The notes under the pieces were generated by a model. It saw only the letters and a program-made list of their open reading frames with translations, was not told the origin of the DNA and ran no database searches. A program made the position numbers and the translations under genes. This document shows positions 13,242 through 25,462 of a stretch of DNA of 64,000 nucleotides, piece after piece. Each line of letters opens with the position of its first letter. The first letter of the stretch is position 1. This DNA comes from Kingdonia uniflora (Eukaryota; Streptophyta; Magnoliopsida; Ranunculales; Circaeasteraceae), in the NCBI GenBank assembly GCA_014058105.1, contig JACGCM010001462.1, positions 496,001-560,000 on the forward strand. Direction: 5' to 3'.

Positions 13242-13258
13242 TTTTTAGGGTGGTAGAT
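13242..13258 (+). promoter_or_regulatory. Polypurine tract of Tekay A
   Basis: The sequence TTTTTAGGGTGGTAGAT lies immediately before the LTR start TGTAATGACCCG. The same arrangement is found on the minus strand next to the LTRs of elements B and D. It is the expected plus-strand primer site for reverse transcription. Confidence 0.7.
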
Positions 13259-16035
13259 TGTAATGACCCGTATTTCATTTATTCCTAATATTCACTCATA
13301 TTCTATTTTCCGCTCATATATTCATATTTTTTATCCCATCGGCATATTAGACTTATTTCCTTCACGTTAACTTCTGCATTCATTTTCCGCATGTACTCTT
13401 CTATTCATTTTATTCATCCATTATGCATCAATTTATTCCTTTCAGTGGTTTAGTATTAGATTCCTTTCGTAGTTTTGGCGGTTCGGTGGTCATCCAGAGG
13501 AGGAGGTGGTGTTGTGGCCTTGGGGACCCCTAGATGGGTTGGTGATGATGTTTAATTGTTGTGTTTGTGGTTTGGTGTGGTTCCGGTGAGCCGTTGGATT
13601 GGCCGGTAGGTTTCCAGGGTTTTTCCGGGCAAAGATTCCTTTTTGGCATTCCGGTGGTTTTAGGTGTTATGGCAGTTTTATGATTTATGGGAACCACTAG
13701 ATGGGTTAGTAGTGATGTTTGTATGTTGTGTGTGTGATTTGGGGTGGTTCCGGAGAGCCGTCGGATTGGCCGGTAGGTTTTCAGACTTTTCAGAGGAAAA
13801 GAATCCTTTTTGGGGGTTTAGGCATTTTAGTGGTCGTGAGGTGGTGGAGGTGGTATTTTTACCTTGATAAACCTTGGTTGGCTTTGTTATAGTGTTTGTG
13901 TGGTAGTGGTGGTGGTCCGTGGTGCTTTCGAGGGTGTCAAGGGTGGTCTGTGGTGCTTCCGGGGTTGTATTTTTAGCTGCAGGAGCAGTTCTATTTGAAC
14001 AGGGACCTTTCTATTCAAATAGACCACTTTCAATTCGAACAAAACTCTTCTCTATTCGAATACACTTCACTCTGTTCGAACAGGATCATTTCTTATTCAA
14101 ACAGAGGCTCATTTTTAGCTTTTTTTTTAGTTTAAACATTCTTTTCTTCACTTTCCCTTTCTCTCTCTCTCTCTCATCTCTCCCTAACCTATTTCCCTCA
14201 CCTCCTTACTCCAGATCATATCTTCCCCATCGCATCGAGGATTCTTCGCCACCTTCATCGCAAGCTTCGCTCCTATCCTCGGTAAGAAATTCCCGATTGC
14301 TTTTCTATTCTTTCCGCTCGATTTCGGCGTAGGTCAGATTTCTAGGGTTTGGTTTTGATGTCGTTTCCTTAATTGATTGGTTGTTTTTTTTTCTCCATTA
14401 CTGGTGTTAGATTATCAGGCGTTCCGTTACCGTTCAGCGGATTTTAGTAGGGTTTCCAAGTTGGTTCTTCCGCAGGACTTGGATTTCCTTCAGGCGAGTT
14501 TTATACCTACATTATTAAGTTTCTATACTAGTTTCTGAGTATTGTTTTAGAGAGATATATTAAACTTAGAGATGTTTTGTGATTAACTATAGTTTAACAT
14601 AGGAATTATTCTGCTAGAAGTGTTAACCTGTAGTTTGGGTTTGTAATTGTTTCAGGAGTTGGGTTTTGGTTCGCATAAGACCTGAGTTTGTTAGTGGTGG
14701 TTGGGTTAGCATCTCGTGGCTTATCCATGAATGCCCCTTCCAGCCTTAAGAGTTTATTGGGTTGGATGCTGAGACGGTTAGGTTGTTGTGTCGGCTATGC
14801 ATAGTCAGTTCAACCGAGTCCCTATTCATCCTGTTTGTGTTACCGTGTTAACGGCAGCTGTGTAGTTTTCAATTGCACCTGTTGTAACTTTATAACTTTT
14901 ACCACATCTTTCAAAACTTATTAAGTTTGGATACACGAACACTTTATTTCGGTTGACCTCTGACAGGATCCAAGGAGTCCGTGAGATCGGATTAAAAGAC
15001 ACGGTGAGATTGGAAATGGCACTATCATACCTCGTTCAACCACTCCGGAGTATGGAATGGTATGAGGCAGAGTCATGGAGATCCCAACTTATCCACGTTG
15101 AGGTTGAAATTCCATGAAATGTTAGAGACTATTGTTCCGCGGGTTGATACACCCATATCCACTTTGATCAAGTGTGACCATCCTAGCTTGGTTGAGCTTA
15201 ACCAAATCGTACCTGTGTATCTCTTTACAAATCTTTTTAACATATTAGACGTTAGCGGTTGATCAACCAATATTATAATAAGATCGCGTACACTTTTAAA
15301 ACACTGAATCATTCTGCATTAGGGGATATTTATGCGAATATCCCTGCTCATCATAACATATAATTGCATCTAGGATAAGTATGAGATTATCCTAGTCATC
15401 ACTTCACGTCATGGCATTGCATATTATCATATCATCACATTCTCTTCTCATATTCCTTACTCTACTCTCTTCTCACATTCCATTTCTATTTTCTCCTCTC
15501 ATCAACTCTATTTCCTTTCCTTATTAACTTCGTATCTGTCATGGACACTTATTATATTGCTAGATTGTATTTACCTGTTCTCTACTCTATTTTTTCAGTA
15601 CCAGTTGTTAGTAAGTTATTTAGTTCTGCTGGATTAGCGAGCTCGTTGTTTTCTTACTCTCGCATCTTAACCATTTTAGTGGTTTATTAGCTTGGATAGC
15701 CGCGTGGGTAGCCAGTTCAGGGACATATTTTTGCCGCTATTGATTTCCTATGGTTCTTGACTTCTGTAGGTGTTCTCAGCATGTGTCGCTGAGTTTTATT
15801 CGAGATGTTGTATTACATTTTCATCTGATATGTAAATATATGTCTTTTGATTCTCCATTATATTGTTGTATTGTTATTTCTTCACTCTGATGATTATTGC
15901 TATATGTGAATAGCCGACAAAAATTTGTCTACGGCTTGGCTATTTGTGGGGCAGAATCTTTGGATTCCCCGACCTGCACTACTTAGAATCTAGTAATTGG
16001 TTAAGCTATCGATTACAAGATTTAGGGGCGTGACA
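13259..16035 (+). repeat. Tekay A LTR, complete, shared by two internal regions
   Basis: A 2,777-bp LTR starting TGTAATGACCC and ending GGGGCGTGACA. Upstream it is joined to a polypurine tract and pol, as a 3' LTR should be. Downstream it is joined to a primer site and gag, as a 5' LTR should be. One LTR thus serves both roles, which points to tandem elements or unequal recombination. Its U3 has a run of TTCGAA-type motifs (13990-14100) and CT-rich sequence (14155-14190). Long LTRs of this size fit the Tekay/Del clade. Confidence 0.9.
13985..14110. repeat. Cluster of TTCGAA-type motifs in the LTR U3
   Basis: About eight near-copies of a 12-16 bp unit around the palindrome TTCGAA (variants TTCAAA, TTTGAA), for example CTGTTCGAACAGG and CTATTCGAATACA. 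The same kind of cluster is present at equivalent places in the other three Tekay LTRs (5640-5930, 24770-24910, 59765-60000). Conservation of the cluster but not of exact spacing suggests a function such as factor binding, or repeated slippage. Confidence 0.6.
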
Positions 16036-16038
16036 AAC

Positions 16039-16051
16039 TTGGTATCAGAGC
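16039..16051 (+). promoter_or_regulatory. Primer-binding site, initiator Met tRNA type
   Basis: TTGGTATCAGAGC begins three bases after the LTR end. It is complementary to the 3' end of plant initiator tRNA-Met and is the standard primer site of Tekay and many other plant LTR elements. It confirms the plus orientation and the right edge of the LTR. Confidence 0.9.
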
Positions 16052-16213
16052 GTAAGGTTAATCTTTATCTCTGTTATTACAGATCATATGACAAGGTATT
16101 CTTTTGACAGAGTTAGGATCGATTCCTTTCTGATTTCATGCTTTATCGTATTCCTTTCCTATTCCTAATCTTTTCCTATCCGTTCCTGAGTTATATTTCC
16201 TTATTCGTGACAG

Positions 16214-16614
16214 ATGGCTAGAACTGGCAGAGAAAGAGGCCATGCTAGGTCCCGTGGGGGTATCCGAGGGGGTGTTTGCCAGGGTGTGTGTAGTGGAGTA
16301 CTGGCTGATGAGCCAGTGGTTAGTCAGGAGAGTTCGTGGTCCGTTCCGATCCCGCAGACAGAAGTAATAGTTTTTGAGGCTGGGGATTAGTGTAGGAGTA
16401 GCACCAGTGGCTCAGATTTATCAGAGTGCCCTGCTTACTGCAGTACTTTTAGGGCATCCAGGTATTTTACCAGTTCCAGCAGCTTCAGGCGTTTCAGCAG
16501 AAATAAAGCAATTTATGGTGAGTTTTGTTGCTTCCTTTCAGTGGGCTAGGAGCCCAGTACACAGGGAGCACAGTTACTTAGAGCAGCTTCAGATATACAA
16601 GCACCCTACTTAGT
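16214..16614 (+). pseudogene. Tekay A gag, N-terminal part
   Basis: The ATG at 16214 opens an R/G-rich N-terminus (MARTGRERGHARSRGG), followed by a linker and the conserved segment HSYLEQLQIYKHPT at the end. The same segment reads HSYLEQLQRYKHPTF in element B, which continues into the rest of gag, so this copy is cut at about 16612. Copia RT sequence follows directly. A frame break lies near 16370. This is a truncated gag, not a functional gene. Confidence 0.8.
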
Positions 16615-18221
16615 TATTTTACATGGTTATAAGATTAACGAAAGTGACAAATACATTTACTACAAGGTAGCTGAAAATGTTTACACTATCATATGTTTAT
16701 ATGTGGATGACTTACTTATCTTTGGTTCAAACATCTCTATTGTGAACGAGACAAAGAATTTCCTAAATCAAAACTTTAACATGAAGGATCTTAGAGAGGC
16801 TAGAGTTATTTTGGGAATTAAGATTACTAGGACAAAATATAGTATCTCCTTAGATTAGTCTCATTTCATTAAGAAAATTCTAAAGAAATAGTATTATTTC
16901 AACTACAAGCATGGATGTACTCCTTTCGACCCTAGTGTAAAGTTGTTTAAGAACACTGGAGATAGTGTAAGACAAACTGAGTATGATAACATAATCAGTA
17001 CTCTTCGATATGCAACTGATTGTATTAGACTAGACATTGCTTATGTAGTTGGGGTACTATTTAGGTTTACCATTAGAGTTAGTATAGAGCATTGACATGC
17101 TATAGAAAGGGTCATACATTATCTGAAATGAACCATGCACCTTGGAATACACTACCAGAGGTTTCCCATGGTCCTTGAAGATTATTGTGATGACGATTGG
17201 AGCACCCTTTTAGAAGATTCTAAGGTCACTAGTGCTTAAGTTTTCAAATATAGCAAGGGGGTCAGTTTTTTCAAGGTCCAAGAAACAAACAATCCTAGCC
17301 CAATCAACGGTGGTATCTGAGTTGATAGCACTAAATACTACTAGTATCGAGGAAAAAATGGTTGAGAAGCCTATTGTCAGATATTCTTTTATGGGATAAA
17401 CCGATGTTAGCCATACTTATTCACTATGATAGTACAACAGTTATCGCTCTTTTATAGATTCGTTACTACAACGGTAATTTTTTTTGTGATTTGTCATAAG
17501 CACAGCTCAGTAAGAGGTAAACTAACTGCAGTAGCTATAAAAGTGGATTTAATTTGTTAGGTCTGAAGTGAATCTGGCTGATCCTTTGAGAAAAGGACTA
17601 GCGTGGGAGAAGGTGTGGAACACCTCGAAAGGGATAAGGCTAAAGCTCCTTTAGATGTGAACATTATGAGATGGTAACCCAACCTATAGACTGGGGATCC
17701 CAAGTTATAGGTTCAAAAGGAAAAACAAGTCACATAGTGATTGTTAAGAATCATGCATTAAATAAAGGTGTTTTAACTCCTAGTCCATCCCTCTAAAGCA
17801 TGACATCCTATAACAGGTTATGGCTGAGTTAATTAACTCTTAATGAGCTCTATACTTCATTTGGAGTGGGTGCCTGCAGGAGCATCCCTGATAGACTCGC
17901 CTCAATGATTGTGGAAATGAGACTGCTTCCTATGAAAACTTGGGCAAGTTCTCTAGAGCTTTCATTATGACTGGGATACAAGCGCAAGGCCTTTAACGCA
18001 CTGGCTTTAAGAACTTTGCACTATAGGACCTGTGTGTGCTATAATATTTTTGTACCCACAAGAACTTAGATTTTAAGATGAAAGTTCCCCTATATTTTAG
18101 TCTATGATCTTATATTCACTAACGTAACGGTTCAAGTTGAAAGACATCTCTAGTTAAGTATAGTTTTTAATTTTTACTCAAATTCTTTCTCATATACATT
18201 TTTTATCGATATTGTGGGGAT
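16615..18221 (+). pseudogene. Ty1/copia reverse transcriptase and RNase H remnant
   Basis: Starts within RT. The catalytic motif LYVDDLLIFG is at about 16697-16726, followed by FNMKDLREARVILGIKI, a palm/connection segment typical of copia RT. RNase H follows (YCDDDW near 17190, then the C-terminal phrase NLADPLRKGL at about 17575), as in Tork-like copias. Stops and frame shifts are frequent. From 17650 to 18221 is the untranslated stretch before the LTR. The 5' part of the element (LTR, gag, integrase) is absent, and its left edge abuts Tekay gag. Confidence 0.8.
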
Positions 18222-19099
18222 TATTAGGTATATCTCTAAAAATTAAAGCCAACCCCATAAGGGATCAAACCCATGATTTCTTGGTATGGGCAGCTTATTT
18301 TTTGGTCTAAGAACATAGTCCCACATTGCTAAGGAATTGAGAATTTGAAGAGATAGATACTATCTCACATAATCATTGGTTGTAGACATGAGTAAGTTGA
18401 AAGCATGTGACTGTGTGAGTGTGTGGTAGGATTTTATTCCAACACCCCTGAACACACCCTCGGGCGGCCCGGTGGGCCCGACTGGCTCAAGCTTTGAGAT
18501 TTGGGATTTAGCTCTACCTGGCTCTGGGACCCAAGGGCCTCTTATTCCTTTTACTAAAAAATTCTTTGGTGTTAGGCTTAGGTTTTTAATTAAACCAAAA
18601 CATTTACTATCCGTTTTAAATCTATCCATTGGTTTTGACTAAGACTTTTTAGTCTTTATTTTAACTGCAAAATTACTCAGTCCCAGTAGCCATTGTGGAG
18701 GACGTGTCTCCCCGTTTTTCTCTCCATAATGTTTCTTTTTTGGCCTATAAAAGGAACCCTTCCCTGTAGTATTTCGCAACACAAAACACACAGTTCTGAG
18801 TTTTTCTCCATCTCTCTCACTCTCTCGGTTCATTCAAGTTTTATGCTTTAGCAAGTTCTACGAATCCGAGTAATCATAATAGAAGTGCAAAGAATCCTAA
18901 TAGTTTCCATCCCTGCAAAAGGAAACCACAGTTTACATTACACCAATTTATCCTGGGGGGTGACGTGCTCTCTATCTGTTTGCTTTGGGGCAGTTGCGCG
19001 AAACATCTTAAAGAGAGTGACCTAGTACATAAATTGGCCACTCCCTTCTAATCAGTTCCGGTTTGTTGTTGCAGTTCCAGTTTATTAGTTCTCCTAATA
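18222..19099 (+). repeat. Ty1/copia 3' LTR
   Basis: The LTR follows a purine-rich GTGGGGAT. I set it from TATTAGG (18222) to CCTAATA (19099), which are inverted complements; the expected TG...CA ends would both have changed. It contains a clear core promoter (CCTATAAAAGG at about 18744), followed by a CT-rich leader (18805-18830). About 878 bp is an ordinary copia LTR size. The exact ends are my inference, because no partner LTR is present. Confidence 0.6.
18744..18754 (+). promoter_or_regulatory. TATA box in copia LTR
   Basis: CCTATAAAAGG in an otherwise mixed region, about 25-40 bases before a likely start in CACAAAACACACAG and the CT-rich leader. This is the typical core promoter layout of a plant LTR. 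Confidence 0.6.
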
Positions 19100-20253
19100 T
19101 CTCTTTATGGTATTTTATATTACTGGAAATTAGGTAACCCATATATATTTTGAATAAGATGGTAATGAGAACCATGTAAAAGGGTATTCTGCTTAATTTC
19201 GATTAATTTTAACCAGTCCTAACTAGGAACTCATGGCTTACCTATACAGAGGAAACAAGGTTTCCATATATAGAGTACTACCCTCCTGATCTATGATGTG
19301 TCGGGTCCGTATAATCAATATAAGATGCCATTATCAAGGTGAGCTTTAAAAGCAAGGATGGAATTTCGTAACTACAAAGAAATAACATTACATCTAGAAT
19401 ATTGATGGCTTTCAGTGGAGGCAAGGATGAGGGCTCCACAAACAAAATTAACTTTAAATTAATAATAATCAAAATCACTCCTCATCTTCTCTAGGACTGC
19501 AACTAAGAAGAGCTTATTCGTAATCAACTTCTCCAAGTTTGTACCTAACCATGGTTCCTAATTGACCCCAAGAATCAACACAAACTCACAACCCCTTGAA
19601 AAAATAGCCCAAAGCAACCACATCATCATTGTTTAACTACTCTAAAATCCAAAAATTCTTGATTTGGATTCAAATATTAAATAAAGTGGGATTTTACACA
19701 AAAGAAGAGAAACCTTATAATATAGCTTTTAATAGAGAGGGAAATTGGGTACTAGGTGATAAAACAAGGATGATAATCATTCATAATCGCTGTTAAAAGG
19801 TCAGCAAAATAACTAACTCAAAAGATTGGTTTTTTTTATTGCCTATTTTGTTTGTTATTTAGAGTATTGGATGGGTGAATTCATGGAGATCTTATTCATT
19901 GTTGAGAAGAATAGGCTTAATTTGGGGTTTTCTTAATTACTACAGTAAAGGAATATTCTATATATTTTTAGAATTTTTTTTGTTGGTGGGGCCCTTATCC
20001 GTGCCTAAACAAAAATCTCTGGGAGGTTTTTAATATCCTTGCCTGCACCAAAACGTCTCCTTGATTATAAAGCTCCCCCTTCTATCAAAGCTACCGTACA
20101 ACCAGAAAAGAAATATGAAATTTAATATTAAATAGATTTAAGTTTGGTAACGTTATTTCCTGCGGCCACAGGACAATATATTTTAAATATGAATATGATT
20201 ATTATAGAACTCATAAATTTATAATGGAATGAAACTCGTAATTATGAACTGAC
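19100..20253. other. AT-rich stretch without recognised genes
   Basis: This lies between the copia LTR and the PHO1 exon. It should contain PHO1 intron and later exons on the minus strand, but none of the later PHO1 exons (SPX tail, EXS domain) could be read. Either the gene is truncated here or unknown DNA has been inserted. A short plus-strand frame beginning MAFSGGKDEG at 19406 is not a family I recognise. Confidence 0.4.
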
Positions 20254-20527
20254 CTTGTTGTATTTCTTCATGATCTTGGAAAATGGCAAGAGATTAAGAA
20301 AGTGGTAGTTCTTGAGAAGTCAAAGTTTCTGATAAAACTCGATAAATGCCCGTTTTAACTGGTCTTCAACTTTCTTCAAATCCTCTGTTCAGAAAATCAA
20401 GTTGTTGTTCTTGTTACCCTTGAGAATTCCTTTCAATGTGGATTGTGGAGTCTTAAGTGTGTTGTTGTAGTTAACATGGTTAAGAACTTCCATTGGAGCT
20501 GGTTTATATCCTTTGACGTTCCTCAGC
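20254..20527 (-). pseudogene. PHO1: PHO1-like gene, exon part downstream of the CACTA insertion
   Basis: The minus strand continues the frame from 41035 and reads PAPMEVLN, then TPQSTLKGIL, then DLKKVEDQLKRAFIEFYQKL, then FLNLLPFSKIMKKY, ending at a splice donor (AAG/GTCAGT at 20253). This is the C-terminal part of the SPX domain of plant PHO1 phosphate exporters. These proteins load phosphate into the xylem, and their SPX domain senses inositol polyphosphates. Two in-frame stops are visible: one where Ser is expected, and one Arg to TGA after FYQKL. The last three bases, AGC, are the CACTA target duplication. Later exons, including EXS, were not found. Confidence 0.85.
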
Positions 20528-20990
20528 CACTACAAGAAAAACACGTATAATAGCATTCGAAAACTTCTATGAAAAGCTACGATAGCATTTTTCGCCCACT
20601 GCAATGCTATCCTTTTTTCAATAGCGCTTTAGTAATGCTATGAAAGCATAGCATTCTAAGAATGTTATTATAAAATTTTCAGCAGCAGTTGTTGAAAGCT
20701 ATTATTTGCTTCTAATAGCAATCAAAAACTGCTATGGAAAGATTACGATAGCATTTTTTGTATGTTGTAATATGCAATGCTATCCTTTTTATAATAGTTT
20801 TTTATGCATGCTATTAAAAGCATTTTTAACAACGTTTGCAGGTTGCTATTGTTTACTTAGCATAACATTTACTGAGTGTTATTATAAATCGATAATAAAT
20901 AATATTTATTTTCTACTATTAAAACTCTTTTAATACCGTTAAGTAAACGTTATCGTATACTTATAATAGCATTTGTATACACCATCATAT
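20528..20990. repeat. CACTA left terminal and subterminal repeats
   Basis: After the CACTACAAGAAAA end come at least ten copies, in both orientations, of a motif of the form AATAGCATT / AATGCTATC, spaced irregularly to about 20990. Such dense subterminal repeats bind the TNPA-like protein in En/Spm elements. The right end has only about three copies (40960-41020), so the ends are asymmetric. Confidence 0.8.
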
Positions 20991-21829
20991 ATCCCCTGCA
21001 TTAATATTTTCCATGTTACAGGTATTTTGCAGTATATTATACCAAAAATAATAATTAATACCAAAAATTTGTAATACTTTTATTTATGCTATAATAATCA
21101 AGCGGATCCAGATGGATTCAAGCCATCATCTTCTCAATCGATGAGTGCTCTTACCGATTTAAGCCATAGATCCATCGACATATAAGTACAACTCATATAA
21201 GTACTTAACATTGTTGAAGATAATTAATAACTCAAAAAACTTTAATAACTAATACTTAATAAAATCCTAAACTCTCTATTTTCATCAAGTAACCAAAAAA
21301 TAGACAGGTGTACACATACACTAAAAGAATACCCAATTATCTAAAGAAGATCTTTTTAAACCGGTAAACCACATATTATCACAATCAACTATTAAAAAAA
21401 AACTATAATCAACATCGATCGATATTTGCTATATGTATATAAACAAAACTACAAACAGAACTGAAGGTACCTCTATAAATGTAAAGGTAGCAATATCTAG
21501 ATCAAATTGGTTATAACAATATCGATTGTCCAATCTACACGAAAACAAAGAATGCCAATAAGATTTGTGCATTAGTTGTAAAAATACATTAAAAGAAGAG
21601 ATAATGCAAATTACTATTTGTCTCAGTATATATGAATGCAAACTACTATTGCATAACAAATTCATGTAGCATGTGATAAGAGTATGAACTGCATTAGATG
21701 AGTAGATTATACAAATCCATACAAGTACATAGGCCCTAAAGGAATAACAAAAAAAAACTAAAGAATAAAAAAGGAAGAGATATATCATCCATTGTTCATG
21801 ACAAGAAACAACATACAATAGTTACTGAC
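20991..21829. other. CACTA interior without recognised genes
   Basis: AT-rich sequence between the subterminal repeats and the eIF2-beta exon. I looked for the next eIF2-beta exon (zinc-finger C-terminal domain) on the minus strand and did not find it. The open frame on the minus strand at 21429-21818 has no family resemblance. Confidence 0.4.
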
Positions 21830-21968
21830 GTATCTACGCAAGATCCCTTCAAAGTTTTTAGGAAAAAATCTTCCTTTAACAACTAATCGCTGTTGGCCAT
21901 TCACAGATCCACTAGTTCCCATTTCAGCAAGCAAAAGAGTCATGACATGCTCTGGCTGCTTATGCATC
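21830..21968 (-). pseudogene. eIF2beta: Captured exon of translation factor eIF2 beta
   Basis: A 139-bp exon on the minus strand that reads QPEHVMTLLLAEMGTSGS, then QQRLVVKGRF, then PKNFEGILRRY. This is highly characteristic of the conserved core of eIF2-beta, the subunit of the ternary complex that delivers initiator tRNA. It is bounded by an acceptor (TTTCAG/G at 21969) and a donor (TAC/GTCAGT at 21829), so intron flanks came with it. No neighbouring exons (K-boxes, zinc finger) were seen within about 800 bp on either side. It is best read as a gene fragment captured by the CACTA element from genomic DNA. The exon is open, with a few substitutions such as Ala to Phe in KGRF. Confidence 0.85.
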
Positions 21969-22887
21969 CTGAAACATGATTTGAAAGTTTCTTAGACTAC
22001 TCTTAAAAGATATTAGAAAATCCTGCACTTTTATTTCTTTTAAAAATAAGGATTGATTAACATACAACAGTAAAATCTCAACCTTTGCCTTCCTCGCACC
22101 AACTTAAAGTTACTGAGAACAGAACACAAGTCAGTCATGCTATAAATAATAAAAATAAACTACATACATATTAGAATGTAGTAATGTCATCGTTTTATGG
22201 AATGAGAAAGGTTTCAGCCAAAGAAAATACAAAAAGAATGCTTTTACCAGAGATTACGACAAATGAATTCTATTAGGCAGAGGGATGGGGCTGTAGGAGG
22301 TGTCTAACAACTAGTTTCAACACCGATACTAATATTGCCATTCAAGATACCATTACTCAGTACTAATATACAATGGAAGTTATTTAGAGATGCTCCCCAT
22401 TTTTATAATAACCTCAGTACATGTATTAGATACCCCCTATGTAGACGTTATGTCTATAACTGAGAAACTCTTATAGGATTTAAAATATTTTATATGATAC
22501 ATCAATAAATTTTGCAACTGCCTCTTCTCACAAAATATGAAACATTGATGATATCTCAAAATACCGTTAAATTTCAGTGATATTTGGCAGAGCATTATTA
22601 AAATGCCAAACAGTTAGATGGAAACGTCGCTTGACCCTATGATGAATGGAAAATATCAAAGAATATAGGCATTCATATTTTTTAAAATATAGGAAATGTC
22701 ACTGGATAAATCGATGGTATATCACAAAGTTTAATATCGCAGGATTTATTGAACTTATCAATGATAACTTAAAATACTTTAAGTTTTTTTGATAATTTGC
22801 CAACATAAAGGGTCTAAGATATCCCTTATGTATCGGCCATAATGAAAAAATGTCAAGTTCGCTTAGCAATATGGCGGTAGGTTCGAA
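21969..22887. other. CACTA interior between eIF2-beta exon and Tekay B
   Basis: No gene, RNA or repeat family recognised. The minus-strand open frame that runs through 22699-22992 crosses the Tekay LTR border and is therefore accidental. Confidence 0.4.
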
Positions 22888-22892
22888 TTTCA

Positions 22893-25439
22893 CGTTACGC
22901 CTCAAAATCCAATCATCAGTAGCTTGACCAATCACTAGATTCGAAGCTGTACAGGTCAGGGAATCCAAAGATTCTACCCCATAAATAGCCAAGCCATATA
23001 CAAATTCAGGCTCAGCTATTTACTTATAACAATAATCATCAGAGTAAAGAAAGAATAATAACAACATAGTGGAAGCGAAAGACATATACACATATCTGAC
23101 TGAAATATATACAATGTCCAGAATAAAGTACAGCGACATATGCTGAGATCACATACAAGAAAGTCTAAACTAAAGAAGATCTGCAGCGGCAAAAATAGGC
23201 CCCAATCTTGTTGAACCTCGCAGCAATCCAAGCTACTCACCCTCTGAAATGGTTAAAATTATGTGAGTGAGCAAACCACGACATAAGTGCTGAAGAAGAG
23301 AGAGAAGTAAATGAGATAGAGTAATAGATATGGAGATATAGAATAGTAACTAGGTAACAGTAATCCAGGTAAAGAGTTATAAGACAAGAGGAATTGGGAT
23401 AAGAGTTAGAGAATAGGAATAGCGATAAGGAAGAGATCAGAGGAATATATGTATGAAGTAATGATGATATGACATGCAAAGATGAGCAGGGATATTCCCA
23501 TAAACATCCCCTAATGCAGAATGATTTAATGTTTTAAATGTGTTTGCAATCCTATTATGAAGTGATGGTTGATCAACCGCTAACATGTTTACTTAAAGAG
23601 ATTTGCTAAGGGGATACACAGGCGCGATTTCTTGTCTAGCTCGATCAAGCTAAAGATATTATCCCACTTGATCAGAGTGTTCCGGGCTTTACGACCCACG
23701 GAGCCTATCGTCCGAACTCTATTTAGTATTCCAAGGAATTACAACCTCAACGAGGACTAAGTTCGTACCATTCCGACTCTGTCTCATACCATCCCACACT
23801 CCCGAATGGGTGAACTGGTATAATAGTGCCAGTGCCAACTCACCTACTATTTTAACCTGATTAAGGACATCCTATAACCTCTCGAGTATTAACCGATACG
23901 GAGTTCTTTTGTGTATCCAATCTCAATAAGTTAGTAGTTTTTAAAATATTTTAAAAGGTGTGACCCGAACATCAAAATATAACAGCTATTAACCCGACAA
24001 CAAATAATAGGATAGCCACCTGCCTCAGAGTATGGCAATAATCCTAAACACAGATGAACTATGATTTTACCGTCATAACATCAAAAAATCATCAGTGTCT
24101 CAAGACTGGAACCCAGTGCACAAACAAACCATCAAAATAATGCACAGACAGTTTCTAACCAAGCTCAACGACCAACACAAACAAAAACCCAAGTCACAGA
24201 AGTAACTAACAGGTTTAATAACTACACAGGAGAATATATATAGGCTATACTATAGTTAATTCACATACACCTCTAACACAGAGTAATCACTCTACAAAAA
24301 TACTAATCAACTAGTTGTAGGAATTTAGGAATGAAGGGAACTCGCCTGATATTAATGCACGAATTCCGCGGTAACCAAAACGGAACTCTGAACCCAGAAT
24401 CACGATGAGGTAAACGGAACACTGAGTGAGCTATAACAGTCAACCAGGGTAACCAATAAACAATCAATTTGAGAAATCAAACAATGAACTAAACCCTAGA
24501 AATCAACCCACCCCAAATTGAACGAAAATGGACGGAAAGGAATAAAGAATTTCTCACCAAGGATAATGGCGAAGATCGCGGCGACGCTTGGCGAGAAATC
24601 TGGAGCGAGGGAACGAAATTGATAAGAGTTTGGGGAAGAGGGGAGGATTTGAGTTTGTGAAGGATTTGGGTTTTATTTTGGGAGAGGAGAGAGAGAAAAA
24701 AAAGTTTTAAAACAATCAAAACCAATTTTTAGGCTTTAAAGAAAAAGTTGATTTTTTTTGTCCACCAGAAATATTCGAATATTTTCAAAAATATTTGAAT
24801 ATTTTTCCCCTGCCAAAAATATTCGAGTAAGATAAAAAAAATATTCAAATATATTTTCTCTGCCAAAAAAATTCCTATAAGATAAAAAATATTTGAACAG
24901 AGGGAATCTTTTCTGAACAGTTAATAGAAACTGTAAGAAGGAAAACTCTGAAAACCTAACAGCCAACCCCGGACACCCCAGAACCAAACCAAACCACCAT
25001 ACAAATAACAAAGGTTTCCCAAGGTATAAACACCACCACCACCGCCTCACGGCCACCAAAACGCCTAAACCCCCGAAAAGGAATCTTTGCTCGGAAAACT
25101 CCGAAAACCTATCGGCCAATCTAACAGCTCACCGGAACCACACCAAACCACAAACACATCAAACGAACATCACCACTAACCCATCTAGGGGTTCCGAAGG
25201 CCACAACGGCACCTCCCCCTCTGAATAACCACCGTACCACCGAAACTGCATAAAAGGAATCTAACATACAAAACCTACCGAAAGGAATAAATGGATGCAT
25301 AATGGATGAAAGAGTATATGCGGAATATATGCGGAATACAGCGTGAAGGAATAATATGCAGATGTGATAAAAAATAGGAATATATACGGAATTGGAATAT
25401 ATGCGAATAAATGAAATAAATAAAATACGGGTCATTGCA
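22893..25439 (-). repeat. Tekay B 3' LTR
   Basis: A 2,547-bp LTR on the minus strand. Its plus-strand left end reads CGTTACGCCTC (expected TGTTACGCC) and its right end GGGTCATTGCA. It has the U3 TTCGAA-type cluster at 24770-24910, here largely decayed to ATTCGAATATTT forms. The conserved stretch with CTCATACCATCCCACACTCC near 23785 is shared with the other LTRs. Confidence 0.9.
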
Positions 25440-25462
25440 ATCTACCCCCCCCCCCCTAAAAA
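25440..25462 (-). promoter_or_regulatory. Polypurine tract of Tekay B with expanded G run
   Basis: On the minus strand, TTTTTTAG is followed by a run of about 14 G and GTAGAT before the LTR. Elements A and D have GGGTGG and GGAGGG here. The homopolymer is an expansion of the polypurine tract and is prone to length error in sequencing. Confidence 0.65.

Noticed and set aside
22699..22992. Minus-strand open frame of 97 codons
   Set aside because: It crosses the border between CACTA interior and the Tekay LTR, so it is a by-product of the insertion.
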